Assembly: GCA_963728965.1 (NCBI GenBank)
Contig: CAVSMH010000008.1
Location: 124,001-188,000, forward strand
Reading direction: 5' to 3'
DNA from: DASQZT01 sp963728965
GTDB lineage: Bacteria > Acidobacteriota > Terriglobia > Bryobacterales > Bryobacteraceae
Length of the DNA: 64,000 bases
Of the stretch, positions 16,381-24,840 are shown piece after piece. Made by a program: the position numbers and the translations under genes. Numbering within the stretch: the first letter of the stretch is position 1; the number at the start of each line of letters is the position of its first letter. The notes under the pieces are model-generated. The model worked only from the letters and a program-made list of their open reading frames with translations, was not told the DNA's origin and made no database searches.

Positions 16381-18807
16381 CTATTCGTGACGCAAAGCCG
16401 TTAGGGGGTCGAGACGCGCGGCGCCGCGGGCAGGGACAACGCAGGCGGCCAGTGCCACCAGGGCGAGCGCAGCCACCACAACGACGAGGGTGAGCGGGTC
16501 GCGTCCGCCGATTTCGTAGAGCATGCTTGCGAGGAAGCGGCCAAACGCAAGCGCGGCCGCAACGGCGAAGGCTAAGCCCATAACGACGGGAGTCATGCCC
16601 TGTCGCAGGATCAGCAGGTAGAGATCGGGAACACGGGCGCCGAGGGCGGTGCGGATGCCGAGTTCGGCCGTGCGGCGGGCCACTGAGTACGACACGACGG
16701 CGTAGATGCCGAGGCCGGCGACGATCAGGGCGATGGCAGCGAACACCATGGCGAGCAGCATCTGGAAGCGGCGGCTGGCGACGCTTTCCGCGAGCACCTC
16801 GGACATGGTGCGCATGCGGGGCACCGGCACATCGGGATCGGCGGAATGGATGGCGACGCGAACGGCGCCGGCAATCGACAGCGGGCTGGCCGTGGCGCGC
16901 GCCACCAGCACGGTGCGAAACGGCATCCAATCCCAATACGGACGGTACATCATGGCCACGGGAGCCAGGTGGGCTTCGGCACGGACGTCGCCCGCGACGC
17001 CGATGACGTCGAACCACTGGTTATTTCCCCGGGTGAAACGGCGGCCAACCGCCTCCTGGCCGGGCCATAGCGCGGCGGCGAGGCGCCGGGAAATCACGGA
17101 GACCTGGCGGCCGCGGTCATTATCGTTGAAGGAACGACCGGCCACGAGCGGGATTCCCATCGTCCGGAAATAGTTCGCGCCAATGAAGCGCACGTTGACC
17201 TGAACCTCCGGCGAGCGCCTGGAAGCCACGGCGGAAACACCATCCACCCAGGTTTCGCCGCGTAGCGGTAGGGCGGAAATGATGGATGCGGACTCGACGC
17301 CGGGTTCACTTGCGAGGGTTTCGAATAGCCGGCGGTAGAAGGAATCGCGGAGGTTCGGATCCTGGTACTTGTCGCGTGAGAGGCCGATGTCTACCGCGAG
17401 AACGGTGGGAGCGCTGAAGCCTTGGTCGGCGTGGAGCAGCCGGAAGAGGGAATTGGAGAGGAGGCCGGCCAGGAGGAGGAGCAAGGCGCTCAGGCCGACT
17501 TCGCAGGTCACAAGACCCGAGCGAAGGCGAACGCCGGCCCGCGAGGCGGTGGCGCCGCGGGCCATAGAGCGAAGCGTGTCCTGGGGATCGGCGCGGCCGG
17601 CGCGCCAGGCAGGGAGGAGGCCAAACGAGAGCGCCGTGAGGCCCATGAGAGCGCCGGAAAAAACCAACACGCGGGCGTCGAGCGAGACCTCGTCGAGCCG
17701 CGGAATGTCCCGAGGCCCATACGCTCGGAACAGTTGGATGCCGGCAGCCGCTACGGCGAGTGAGAGCACACCGCCGCCCAGGGCCAGCAGCGCGGATTCG
17801 GAAAGGGCATGGCGGATGAGCGCGGCGCGGCCCGCCCCGAGTGCCGCTCGAATGGAGATCTCCCGGCTACGGCGTTCTGCGCGGGCGAGGAGCAGGTTCG
17901 CGAGGTTGACGCAAACGATCAGAAGCAGGGCTGCGATGGCACCCATCAGCACGAGCAGGCCGGCGCGCGCTTTGCCCACCACGGAGTCGAGCAGGGGACG
18001 GACGATGGCGCGCAGGCCGACCTGCTCGCCGGCGAGAGTTTCCATGCGGGCCTGGACCGCCTCGAGTTGGCTAACGGCCTGCTCGCGCGAAACGCCTGGG
18101 CGGACGCGCGCGACGACGCCGTAATTGTGGCGGCCGAGGATCTCTGCGAGTTCCTCCTTGTCGAATTTCTTGATGGTGAAGAGTTCGGTGCGTGGTGCGA
18201 CGGACTCGCCGAGGCCGAACAGGTTGCGGTCGGGGAATCGAAAATCGGGAGCCAGGATGCCGATTACGGTATAGGAGCGGCCATCGAGTGCCATCGTGCG
18301 GCCAAGAAGGGAGGGGTCGGCATGAAAACGGCGGCGCCAAAGGCCGTCGGTGAGGATGACAACGGGCGTGGCGGACTCGCTTTCTTCGTCGTCGCGGAAA
18401 TCGCGGCCAAGAACGGGCCGTACGGCGAGCACGCGGAAGAGATTCGGCGAAACGCGCGCCACATCGAGGCGCTCGGGCTCACCGGAGCCGGTCAGGTTAA
18501 GGGTGGCGGCTTCGAAGGCCGACATGCCGCCGAAGGCCTGGCAGTCTTTACGCCACTCGACAAAGTGGCGGGCGTTGACTGGGAGCGAGGGGTACAAGTC
18601 GGCAATCCGCGGAATGACCTCTCGAATCGTGATGAGCTGATCGGGTTGGGGATAGGGCAGCGGGTTGAGGAGCACGCCGTTGACCAGGGAGAAAACCGCA
18701 GTGGTGGCGCCGAGGCCGAGGCCAAGCATGAGGATGGCGAGGAGAGCGATGCCTGGCTCGCGGCGCAGGGAGCGCAGGGCGAGGCGCAGGTCGGCGACGA
18801 GCAGCAT
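16381..18807 (-). CDS. ADOP family permease lacking the prefix domain
   Basis: The 808-residue protein has the same duplicated MacB/FtsX layout as the permease at 13421 but begins directly with the cytoplasmic lead-in and first helix (LLAILMLGLGLGATTAVFSL), without the charged prefix. Later marks are VCVNLANLLLARAERRSREI and the final YAVVSYSVARRTAELGIRTA. No padR and no ABC ATPase gene accompany it. ATG 18807 is chosen because it fits the family start; there is no good ribosome site. It lies 32 nt downstream of a TonB-dependent receptor gene on the same strand, so the two may be co-transcribed. Permeases of this type form large paralogous sets in acidobacteria. Confidence 0.85.
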   Translation of the reverse strand: MLLVADLRLALRSLRREPGIALLAILMLGLGLGATTAVFSLVNGVLLNPLPYPQPDQLITIREVIPRIADLYPSLPVNARHFVEWRKDCQAFGGMSAFEAATLNLTGSGEPERLDVARVSPNLFRVLAVRPVLGRDFRDDEESESATPVVILTDGLWRRRFHADPSLLGRTMALDGRSYTVIGILAPDFRFPDRNLFGLGESVAPRTELFTIKKFDKEELAEILGRHNYGVVARVRPGVSREQAVSQLEAVQARMETLAGEQVGLRAIVRPLLDSVVGKARAGLLVLMGAIAALLLIVCVNLANLLLARAERRSREISIRAALGAGRAALIRHALSESALLALGGGVLSLAVAAAGIQLFRAYGPRDIPRLDEVSLDARVLVFSGALMGLTALSFGLLPAWRAGRADPQDTLRSMARGATASRAGVRLRSGLVTCEVGLSALLLLLAGLLSNSLFRLLHADQGFSAPTVLAVDIGLSRDKYQDPNLRDSFYRRLFETLASEPGVESASIISALPLRGETWVDGVSAVASRRSPEVQVNVRFIGANYFRTMGIPLVAGRSFNDNDRGRQVSVISRRLAAALWPGQEAVGRRFTRGNNQWFDVIGVAGDVRAEAHLAPVAMMYRPYWDWMPFRTVLVARATASPLSIAGAVRVAIHSADPDVPVPRMRTMSEVLAESVASRRFQMLLAMVFAAIALIVAGLGIYAVVSYSVARRTAELGIRTALGARVPDLYLLILRQGMTPVVMGLAFAVAAALAFGRFLASMLYEIGGRDPLTLVVVVAALALVALAACVVPARGAARLDPLTALRHE

Positions 18808-18839
18808 AACTAAAGAAGGACGAGGCGGGACGGAAAGAG

Positions 18840-20780
18840 TTAGCGCACCCGGCCGTCCCAACGGAGCCCGATGCGCCACAGGCGGGGCATACCGACATTG
18901 GGGGTAGGGGTGAAGGCGGCGTAAAACGTCCGGTCGAGGGCGTTGTCCTCGGCGGCTTCGGCGGAAAGCGATTTCACAAGGTGCCGGCGCGCGAGCATCT
19001 CCAGAACCGCGTACCCGCCCAAGCGAAAGCGGAGGGTGTTGAGGTCGTCGTCGAATTGATAGGAGGTGCTGCGCAAGGCCACGGATGCCATGGTGCCACC
19101 GCGCCGGTAGGAGAGCGTAGCGGCGCCCTGGTGCTTGGGAACCTGGGCCACCCGAAAGCCGGTCACATAGCGCGATTCGACGAAGAGGTATTCGAAATCG
19201 GCGGTCAGATCGCGGTACCGCTGGTGAAACTCGGCTTCGAAACCGCGGCTCACCGCGGCGGCGGCGTTGGCGCGCTGTCGAACAATGGCGTTGGGCGCGG
19301 CGGCGAGCGTCACATTGGTAATCAGGCGGTCGAGCGAGTTGCGGTAGGCAGTAAGCCGGAACGTGGAGCTCTCGCCAATCCAGTCGACGCCGGCTTCACC
19401 CCCGAAAATGGTCTCCGGGCGGAGCGCGGGGTTGGCGAGCGTGGCGGTATTGCCGACGCGGAATTCGCGGAACAGTTCGTTCAGGGTGGGGGCGCGGAAG
19501 GAGCGGTAGACAGAGCCGCGCCCGCGCAGGCGGCGTCGCCCAAGTACGAAGCCCGCGCTCGGGCTGACGAAATGCGTATCGAGGCCCGCGGCCAGTGACG
19601 GGACCGAGCTTTCCTGGCTCACCAGGCTGTAGCGCAGGCCGCCAAAGAGACGTGCCGGCCCGAAGCTGGTGTCGGCCTGGGCGAAAACGCCATGCTGCAA
19701 TTGCGTGCCGCCGCCGACGCGCAGGCCTGTGGGCACGAGGTGATCGGTGCTGGTGCCTTCGACGCGGTTGACGTCGGCACCGCCGGTGAGATCGAAACGT
19801 CGGTGATGGTGCTGCCAAAGAGCGGAGCCGCCCAAACCCGTGGAGGGCACGGTTTGCAGGTAGCTGAGCGTTTCACGATTCCGATCGGAGGTGACGGACG
19901 AGAAGCTGCTGTGGAAGCCTTGGCGGGTGTGAAAGCCCATGACGGAGAGCGTATCGTGGCGCCATTCCCGCTCGTAGCGTAGGGCCAGGGTGCCGAGGCT
20001 GGTGGAGTTGTGGGTGAGAATCGTTCCGTTCTTGCGTTCTTCGGCGAGGATGTTGGTGCGCACGTAAAGGTTGCCGAGGGTCGTGTAGTGGTCGATGTGG
20101 ACATCGCCGGTGACGAAGCGGACTCCGGCGAAGCGGTCCACGGAGCCTCGATTGGTGGCGGGGACAATGTAGTAGCCATCGGTGGAGAACGCGCGGGCGG
20201 CGCCGGAAATCGCCACCATGCTCCAGAGTTGGGAAAACCCCAGCGTGGCGTCCTGCGTGTTGCGGTTGCCGGCTTCAAAGCCGCCGAGCAAATGGAGCCG
20301 TTCGGGTTCGCGCGTGAAGATGCCGATGGCCCCCGTCATGGCCCGGTCGCCGAAGATGCTGGTAGCGGCGCCGCGCGAGATTTCAACTCGCGAGGTTTCC
20401 ATCGGAATGAACTGGGTCCAGTAGACCCAGCCTCCGAAAGGGTCGTTGGCGGGGATGCCATCCCAAAGGACCAGCGTGCGGCTGGCGCCGGATGAGCCGA
20501 TGCCGCGCAGCGAGACGCCCTGCGTGGTTGGATGGGCGACAAGCGAGGAGGTGCGGCGGAAAAGGCTGAAGCCGGGTAGCGCGCGGAGGCGGTCGTCGAG
20601 ATTGTAGCCGGGAGTCTCCTCGAGCTTCTGGGAATCAAAGACGGAGACGTCGGCGGGAGTTTCGGCAGAGATCTTCTCGGTGACGGTGACCGAGGTGCGG
20701 ACGAGTTCAGGCGCTTTCTGTGGTGGAACCTGCGCCGCGAGCAACAAGGGGAAGCTCATCAGGGCCAAACACGCGCGCAT
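18840..20780 (-). CDS. TonB-dependent outer membrane receptor
   Basis: The 646-residue protein has a signal peptide (MRACLALMSFPLLLAAQ), an N-terminal plug domain (about 35-160: DDRLRALPGFSLFRRTSSL, GVSLRGIGSSGASRTLVLWD, ISRGAATSIFGDRAMTGAIG) and a beta-barrel to the C terminus with the receptor motif SVYRSFRAPTLNELFREFR. It resembles the BtuB/siderophore-receptor class and not the long SusC class. The substrate is unknown. Its start (ATG 20780, or ATG 20759) lies within the 3' end of the upstream DUF58 gene, giving a 74-nt overlap. No TonB-ExbBD genes are near. The downstream permease might act on the same ligand, but that is only inference. Confidence 0.85.
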   Translation of the reverse strand: MRACLALMSFPLLLAAQVPPQKAPELVRTSVTVTEKISAETPADVSVFDSQKLEETPGYNLDDRLRALPGFSLFRRTSSLVAHPTTQGVSLRGIGSSGASRTLVLWDGIPANDPFGGWVYWTQFIPMETSRVEISRGAATSIFGDRAMTGAIGIFTREPERLHLLGGFEAGNRNTQDATLGFSQLWSMVAISGAARAFSTDGYYIVPATNRGSVDRFAGVRFVTGDVHIDHYTTLGNLYVRTNILAEERKNGTILTHNSTSLGTLALRYEREWRHDTLSVMGFHTRQGFHSSFSSVTSDRNRETLSYLQTVPSTGLGGSALWQHHHRRFDLTGGADVNRVEGTSTDHLVPTGLRVGGGTQLQHGVFAQADTSFGPARLFGGLRYSLVSQESSVPSLAAGLDTHFVSPSAGFVLGRRRLRGRGSVYRSFRAPTLNELFREFRVGNTATLANPALRPETIFGGEAGVDWIGESSTFRLTAYRNSLDRLITNVTLAAAPNAIVRQRANAAAAVSRGFEAEFHQRYRDLTADFEYLFVESRYVTGFRVAQVPKHQGAATLSYRRGGTMASVALRSTSYQFDDDLNTLRFRLGGYAVLEMLARRHLVKSLSAEAAEDNALDRTFYAAFTPTPNVGMPRLWRIGLRWDGRVR

Positions 20781-21819
20781 CGCCCCAGCCGGCCTCGCTG
20801 AATCGCCGGGGCGAGGGAGTGAAGACAATTTTGTAACTGGTTTCATCCAGCGGCGCCTCGAGTGCAGTTGCGGCTTGGGGGTACACCAAAGCCAGATACT
20901 TGAGAATAGTATATATGTCGCCGTCCTCCGGCTGGCGAAAAAGAAAACCGCTGGAACGAAAATGTACCGCGGCACCCTGGTTGGACAACCGCCACGCGAG
21001 GAACGCGCAGCAGTCGATCACGTGCTCCCACCACCCGTCGAGATGGGAGGGAATGTCGCGGTCTAGGAAGATCTCGACGGTCTGTTCCTGTTCGCGGGCA
21101 AATTCGCGCATCTGCAGGCTGCCGACATGGGCGGAAGCTTTCCAATCGACATGGCGCGAGCTCTCGAGGGCTTCGTAGGGGCGGATGCGATAGAAGTCGC
21201 GGCCGAGGCCGCGGTAGTGCGTTTCGATTTCTCCGGCGATGCCGGCCAGAAGATCTTCGAATCCGGGATGGGGGTCGATGGACGGATAGATGGTCATTTC
21301 ACGGCGGAGCGTGACGCGCGCCGATTTCTCGAGGAACCCGAAAGGAAACGCGGTGGAGAAGGCGAAACTGTTCTGGCGATAGGCGCCGCGCCTCGGAAAG
21401 CGCACTTCGACGGTCTCCTCAACAGTGGCGCCGGCGGCGATGAGCGGGAAATAGACACCGGATTTCAGAGTGGGACTCGCGGGGTCGCGAATGCCTTCGA
21501 TGCGGATGGAGAAGGAGGGCATGAGCCACTTCTGATTGCGAATGTAGAGCCGGCCCGGCACGCTCCGGCCGGCAGGAACGTGCTCCGGCACGAGGAAATC
21601 GAGCTCGAGGCCGGCCAGGCACAAGCGGCTGACCAGGCCGGAGACGAGCAGCGTGGCCATCATGGTGGCCACGATGAGGAACAACAGATTGTTGGCGGAG
21701 ACGATGGCGCCCAGGCCGACCACGAGGATGGCCAGAATAAACAGCAGGCCGCCCCGCGTGATTTTATAGCGAATGCGTCGCGCGGCCGCGGTCCGGAGTT
21801 GCTCCCAGTAGTTACTCAC
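20707..21819 (-). CDS. DUF58 family protein with two membrane helices
   Basis: The 370-residue protein has two N-terminal transmembrane helices (LLFILAILVVGLGAIVSA and LLFLIVATMMATLLVSGLVS), a beta-sandwich (about 70-190) and the conserved DUF58 segment DFYRIRPYEALESSRHVDWK, followed by a von Willebrand A-like part. DUF58 proteins usually sit beside MoxR ATPases and transglutaminases and are thought to help assemble or activate envelope proteins, but neither partner is here. Translation starts at a GTG (21819) with TAGAAT 9 nt upstream. Its 3' end overlaps the TonB receptor gene by 74 nt. Confidence 0.82.
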   Translation of the reverse strand: MSNYWEQLRTAAARRIRYKITRGGLLFILAILVVGLGAIVSANNLLFLIVATMMATLLVSGLVSRLCLAGLELDFLVPEHVPAGRSVPGRLYIRNQKWLMPSFSIRIEGIRDPASPTLKSGVYFPLIAAGATVEETVEVRFPRRGAYRQNSFAFSTAFPFGFLEKSARVTLRREMTIYPSIDPHPGFEDLLAGIAGEIETHYRGLGRDFYRIRPYEALESSRHVDWKASAHVGSLQMREFAREQEQTVEIFLDRDIPSHLDGWWEHVIDCCAFLAWRLSNQGAAVHFRSSGFLFRQPEDGDIYTILKYLALVYPQAATALEAPLDETSYKIVFTPSPRRFSEAGWGDARVFGPDELPLVARGAGSTTESA

Positions 21820-21828
21820 GCCGCTTTG

Positions 21829-21834
21829 ATTCTA
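21829..21834 (-). promoter_or_regulatory. Candidate -10 for DUF58 operon
   Basis: TAGAAT on the minus strand lies 9 nt before the GTG at 21819, predicting a leader of only a few nucleotides. Confidence 0.4.
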
Positions 21835-22058
21835 CGCCGGGAAGGACGCGGGCCGTGCGACAACCGGCACATCGTTTCGCGTTCCGCCGGACGGTCACTC
21901 GGGAAGCGGATCACAAGCCGGTCCTCGTCACGTCACCCAGGCGTGGGCAGCAAGAAGCCGGTGCGCGAACACCCAACCCAAATGTGCGCGCCTCCACCAA
22001 TTTTGCCCGGTTCTCGGGGAAAACTGTGCGAAGCCTCGCTAAATTCGGCCCGAAGCGC

Positions 22059-22064
22059 TAGAAT
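22059..22064 (+). promoter_or_regulatory. TAGAAT 6 nt before ATG, predicted leaderless start
   Basis: TAGAAT at 22059-22064, with a second overlapping copy at 22064-22069, precedes the ATG at 22071. The first copy is at the 6-nt distance seen in several other genes here. No ribosome site is present. Confidence 0.5.
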
Positions 22065-22070
22065 AGAATC

Positions 22071-22322
22071 ATGGCCCGAGGTTGGGAAAGCAAGTCGATC
22101 GAGGCGCAGATCGACATGGCCGAGCCGTCTCGCCGCGCCGTCTTATCACAAGAACCTGATCCTCAAAAGCTCCAGTTGATTCGTCAGAAGGAAACGGTGA
22201 TACTCTCCCGCACCAGAGTGGTACGGGAGCTTTCGTCCGCGCAGAATCCGCGGTATCGGGCCGTGCTCAGCAAGGCCCTTGCGGATCTGGACGCGCAACT
22301 CTCTAAGTTCGCTGCCGACTAG
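22071..22322 (+). CDS. Small charged helical protein, function unknown
   Basis: An 83-residue cytoplasmic protein that looks mostly helical and charged (for example KLQLIRQKETVILSRTRVVR and YRAVLSKALADLDAQLSKFA), with no signal peptide or membrane segment. The length, the TAGAAT placed 6 nt upstream and the absence of any convincing gene on the opposite strand support it as a real gene. I do not recognise a named family; a coiled-coil accessory or nucleic-acid-associated protein is possible. A hairpin follows 20 nt after the stop. Confidence 0.65.
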   Translation: MARGWESKSIEAQIDMAEPSRRAVLSQEPDPQKLQLIRQKETVILSRTRVVRELSSAQNPRYRAVLSKALADLDAQLSKFAAD

Positions 22323-22341
22323 CGAAGCAACCGGCTCGTGT

Positions 22342-22371
22342 CCCGCTTCACACAACGGTTGTGAAGGCGGG
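22342..22371 (+). terminator. Hairpin after small ORF
   Basis: CCCGC-TTCACA (22342-22352) pairs with TGTGAA and GCGGG (22360-22371) with one bulged G and a 7-nt loop. It follows the stop at 22322 and ends about 31 nt before the next start at 22403. There is no U-tract, so it could be a terminator or a leader structure for the next gene. Confidence 0.4.
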
Positions 22372-22402
22372 GCACCCTTGCCGACCGTGGTAGTTCGATT
22401 GC

Positions 22403-23674
22403 ATGTGTCGTGCCGTGCATCGGGCAACCGTGCGTGTTTGTGTCATTCTTCTGTCGTGTGCCTCGGTCGTCCGCGGCTACTCCGTTCTCACTCACGAAGC
22501 CATCATCGACAGCGCGTGGACTGGCAGCATCCAGCCACTGCTGTTGAAGCGATTCCCGGCCTCCACGCCGGACGATCTCATCGCCGCCCACTCCTATGCT
22601 TATGCTGGCGCTATCATTCAGGACTTGGGTTACTATCCGTTCGGCAGCAAGTTCTTCAGCAATCTCGTCCATTACGTGCGCAGCGGCGACTTCGTCGTCA
22701 ACCTGATTCGCGAATCGCAAAACCTCGATGAATACGCCTTCGCCCTCGGTGCCCTCGCCCACTACGCCGCCGATACGCAAGGCCATTCCATTGCCGTCAA
22801 TCCTTCGGTGGCGCTCGAGTATCCCGAGTTGAGGCGCAAATACGGCAAGAGCGTTACCTATGAAGACGACCCGACTGCCCACCTCCGGGTCGAGTTCAGT
22901 TTCGACGTGCTGCAAGTGGCGCGAGGTAACTACGCCCCCAAGTCCTACCATGACTTCATCGGATTCTCCGTTGCCAAGCACGTTCTGGAACGCGCTTTCC
23001 TCGATACGTATTCGCTCGGGTTCAAGGATGTCTTTGCGGATGTCGATCTGGCGCTCGGCACCTACCGGCACACCGTGAGTTCCATCATTCCCGAGATGAC
23101 CCGCGCCGCGTGGGATATCAACAAAAAGGCCCTGATGAAGGCTACGCCCGGCCTTACACGGCGACAGTTCGTCTACAACCTGTCGCGGGCGAGCTATCGC
23201 AAAGAGTGGTCGGACCGGTATCGAAAACCGGGATGCGCGACCCGCCTGCTGGCATTTTTCCTTCGCATCCTACCGAAGATCGGGCCGCTGAAGGCGCTGA
23301 AGTACAAACCCCCCACCCCACAGACGCAGAAGTTCTTCGAGGAGAGTTTCAACCAGACGCTGCGCGAGTACCGCCGCCTGCTGCGCGGAGACCCGGCCCA
23401 ACTCCACCTGCCCAACCGCGACCTCGACACCGGGCATCTTTCTCGCCCTACCGAATACCACATGGCGGACGACACCTACGCCAAGCTGGCCGTGAAAATC
23501 GCCGGGCACGATCCGCTCTCGGTCGATCCGCGTCTGCGCCGCGAGATCCTGGCGTTCTTCAGCGATTTGAGCCTGCCTTTCGAAATGAAGAAGAAAGACG
23601 AGGACGAATGGCGCGAGACGCTGAGCGCCTTGGAGAAAATCAAATCGCAGTCCGCCGGAGACCAGGCCCAGTAG
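22403..23674 (+). CDS. Exported zinc-dependent phospholipase C-like protein
   Basis: The 423-residue protein has a signal peptide (about 1-24) and the metal-ligand spacing of the zinc-dependent phospholipase C / S1-P1 nuclease fold: H31 in YSVLTHEAI, H63, D74 in IIQDLGYYP, H90, then the H-x3-D-x3-H motif H120-D124-H128 in ALAHYAADTQGHSIAVN. The C-terminal half (about 240-420) is charged and not recognisable. Family members hydrolyse phosphoester bonds, often in phospholipids, outside the cytoplasm. The gene lies between a small ORF and a convergent NHL-propeller gene whose stop is 4 nt away. Confidence 0.78.
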   Translation: MCRAVHRATVRVCVILLSCASVVRGYSVLTHEAIIDSAWTGSIQPLLLKRFPASTPDDLIAAHSYAYAGAIIQDLGYYPFGSKFFSNLVHYVRSGDFVVNLIRESQNLDEYAFALGALAHYAADTQGHSIAVNPSVALEYPELRRKYGKSVTYEDDPTAHLRVEFSFDVLQVARGNYAPKSYHDFIGFSVAKHVLERAFLDTYSLGFKDVFADVDLALGTYRHTVSSIIPEMTRAAWDINKKALMKATPGLTRRQFVYNLSRASYRKEWSDRYRKPGCATRLLAFFLRILPKIGPLKALKYKPPTPQTQKFFEESFNQTLREYRRLLRGDPAQLHLPNRDLDTGHLSRPTEYHMADDTYAKLAVKIAGHDPLSVDPRLRREILAFFSDLSLPFEMKKKDEDEWRETLSALEKIKSQSAGDQAQ

Positions 23675-23678
23675 CGGG

Positions 23679-24770
23679 CTAACGGTCCGCTGCCGAGGTC
23701 TGCGACCGCGGTGGTGGATGCAGGGTCAGTTTCTGAATTCGCCAGTTCAGCAATTCGGCGACGTAGATCACGTTTTCCGACGGGCAGGCCATGCCGTGGA
23801 TCCAGCCGAATTGTTTCAGTTGGCGCCCGCTTGTGCCCAGCGCGCCCACCACCTTGCCATCGAGCGTCAACTTGTAAACCCGCCCGGGAAACGCGTCGGA
23901 GCTGTACAGGTATTGCTTCGGCCCGGGCGTGATGCAGATGGCCCATGGCGCGCCGTTCTGCCGGGCGGCGGCATCGGGCGTCGGCTGGTTTCCCATCCAC
24001 GGTTGCACGCCCGCCGGCACCGGAACATCGATCGTGATTTCGCGCAGGAACTTTCCGTCCGGATTGAAAACCTGGATGCGGCGGTTCCCGCGATCGGCAA
24101 CGTAGATATTCCCTTTCGCATCTGCCACGATGCTGTGCGGCGTGTTGAACTCGCCGGGCCTGGTGCCGCGTTCGCCCCACTGTTTCACCCAGCGGCCGTT
24201 CCGGTCGTACTTGGCGACGCGCGAATTGATGTAGCCATCGCTGATGAAGATATCGCCCTCGGTGTCCCACGCGACATCGGTCGGCTGGCGGAACTGGCCG
24301 TCCACCGCGGGCCGCGGCGGGTTCACGCGGGTCCACGGCGCGGCTTCGTCGGACGCTTCTTTCTTGCGGCCGAACACCATCGTCACGCGGCCTTCCGGAT
24401 TGAATCGGATGATCATATCCGAGCCTTTGTCGATGGCCCAGGTATTGTCGTCTGGATCCACCCGCACTGCGTGCGCATACGACCAAGCATACAGATTCCG
24501 GCCGATCTCGCGAATGTATTTACCGTCCGGACCGAACTCCAGCAACTGCGCCGCGGCCGCTCCGTAGGCCGGCCCTGTCGTGTTCCCGCGCGAGAAAACG
24601 AAGATGTGACCCTTTGAATTCACGGCGACTCCCGCCACTTCGCCCAGGTACATATCGGCCGGCAGCTTCAGAAAATTCGGCGTCGAGTCGAATGGGATCT
24701 CCGCGACCGGCTGTTGCGCGAACGCGCAGCCGCCGAGTAGCGCCAACCAGGCCATGGCACACGATTTCAT
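23679..24770 (-). CDS. Exported NHL-repeat beta-propeller protein
   Basis: The 363-residue protein has a signal peptide (MKSCAMAWLALLGGCAFAQ) and NHL blades such as VAGVAVNSKGHIFVFSRG, PTDVAWDTEGDIFISDGYIN and HSIVADAKGNIYVADRGN. GGAGG stands 4 nt before ATG 24770, one of the best ribosome sites in the window. It is a distant paralogue of the protein at 6-995, sharing the VKQWG / IRQWG and NRRIQVFNPDGKFL / NRIQIFDQDGRFL blade edges. It is divergent from the epoxide hydrolase-like gene. No enzymatic role can be assigned. Confidence 0.82.
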   Translation of the reverse strand: MKSCAMAWLALLGGCAFAQQPVAEIPFDSTPNFLKLPADMYLGEVAGVAVNSKGHIFVFSRGNTTGPAYGAAAAQLLEFGPDGKYIREIGRNLYAWSYAHAVRVDPDDNTWAIDKGSDMIIRFNPEGRVTMVFGRKKEASDEAAPWTRVNPPRPAVDGQFRQPTDVAWDTEGDIFISDGYINSRVAKYDRNGRWVKQWGERGTRPGEFNTPHSIVADAKGNIYVADRGNRRIQVFNPDGKFLREITIDVPVPAGVQPWMGNQPTPDAAARQNGAPWAICITPGPKQYLYSSDAFPGRVYKLTLDGKVVGALGTSGRQLKQFGWIHGMACPSENVIYVAELLNWRIQKLTLHPPPRSQTSAADR

Positions 24771-24805
24771 GGGACCTCCGGGTGCCGGACCAATCTATCA
24801 CAAGA

Positions 24806-24834
24806 TTGACAGCCGGCACCATTCCGCATACGCT
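24806..24834 (+). promoter_or_regulatory. Sigma-70-type promoter placed for leaderless transcription
   Basis: TTGACA (24806-24811), 17-nt spacer, TACGCT (24829-24834), then 6 nt (TCCCAC) to the ATG at 24841. The normal distance from -10 to transcription start puts +1 at the A of the ATG. This is the cleanest example of the pattern in the window. Confidence 0.7.
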
Positions 24835-24840
24835 TCCCAC

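Noticed and set aside
13421..18807. Possible MacAB or LolCDE-type transporter
   Set aside because: No ABC ATPase or membrane-fusion gene is present; the duplicated permease layout fits ADOP better.
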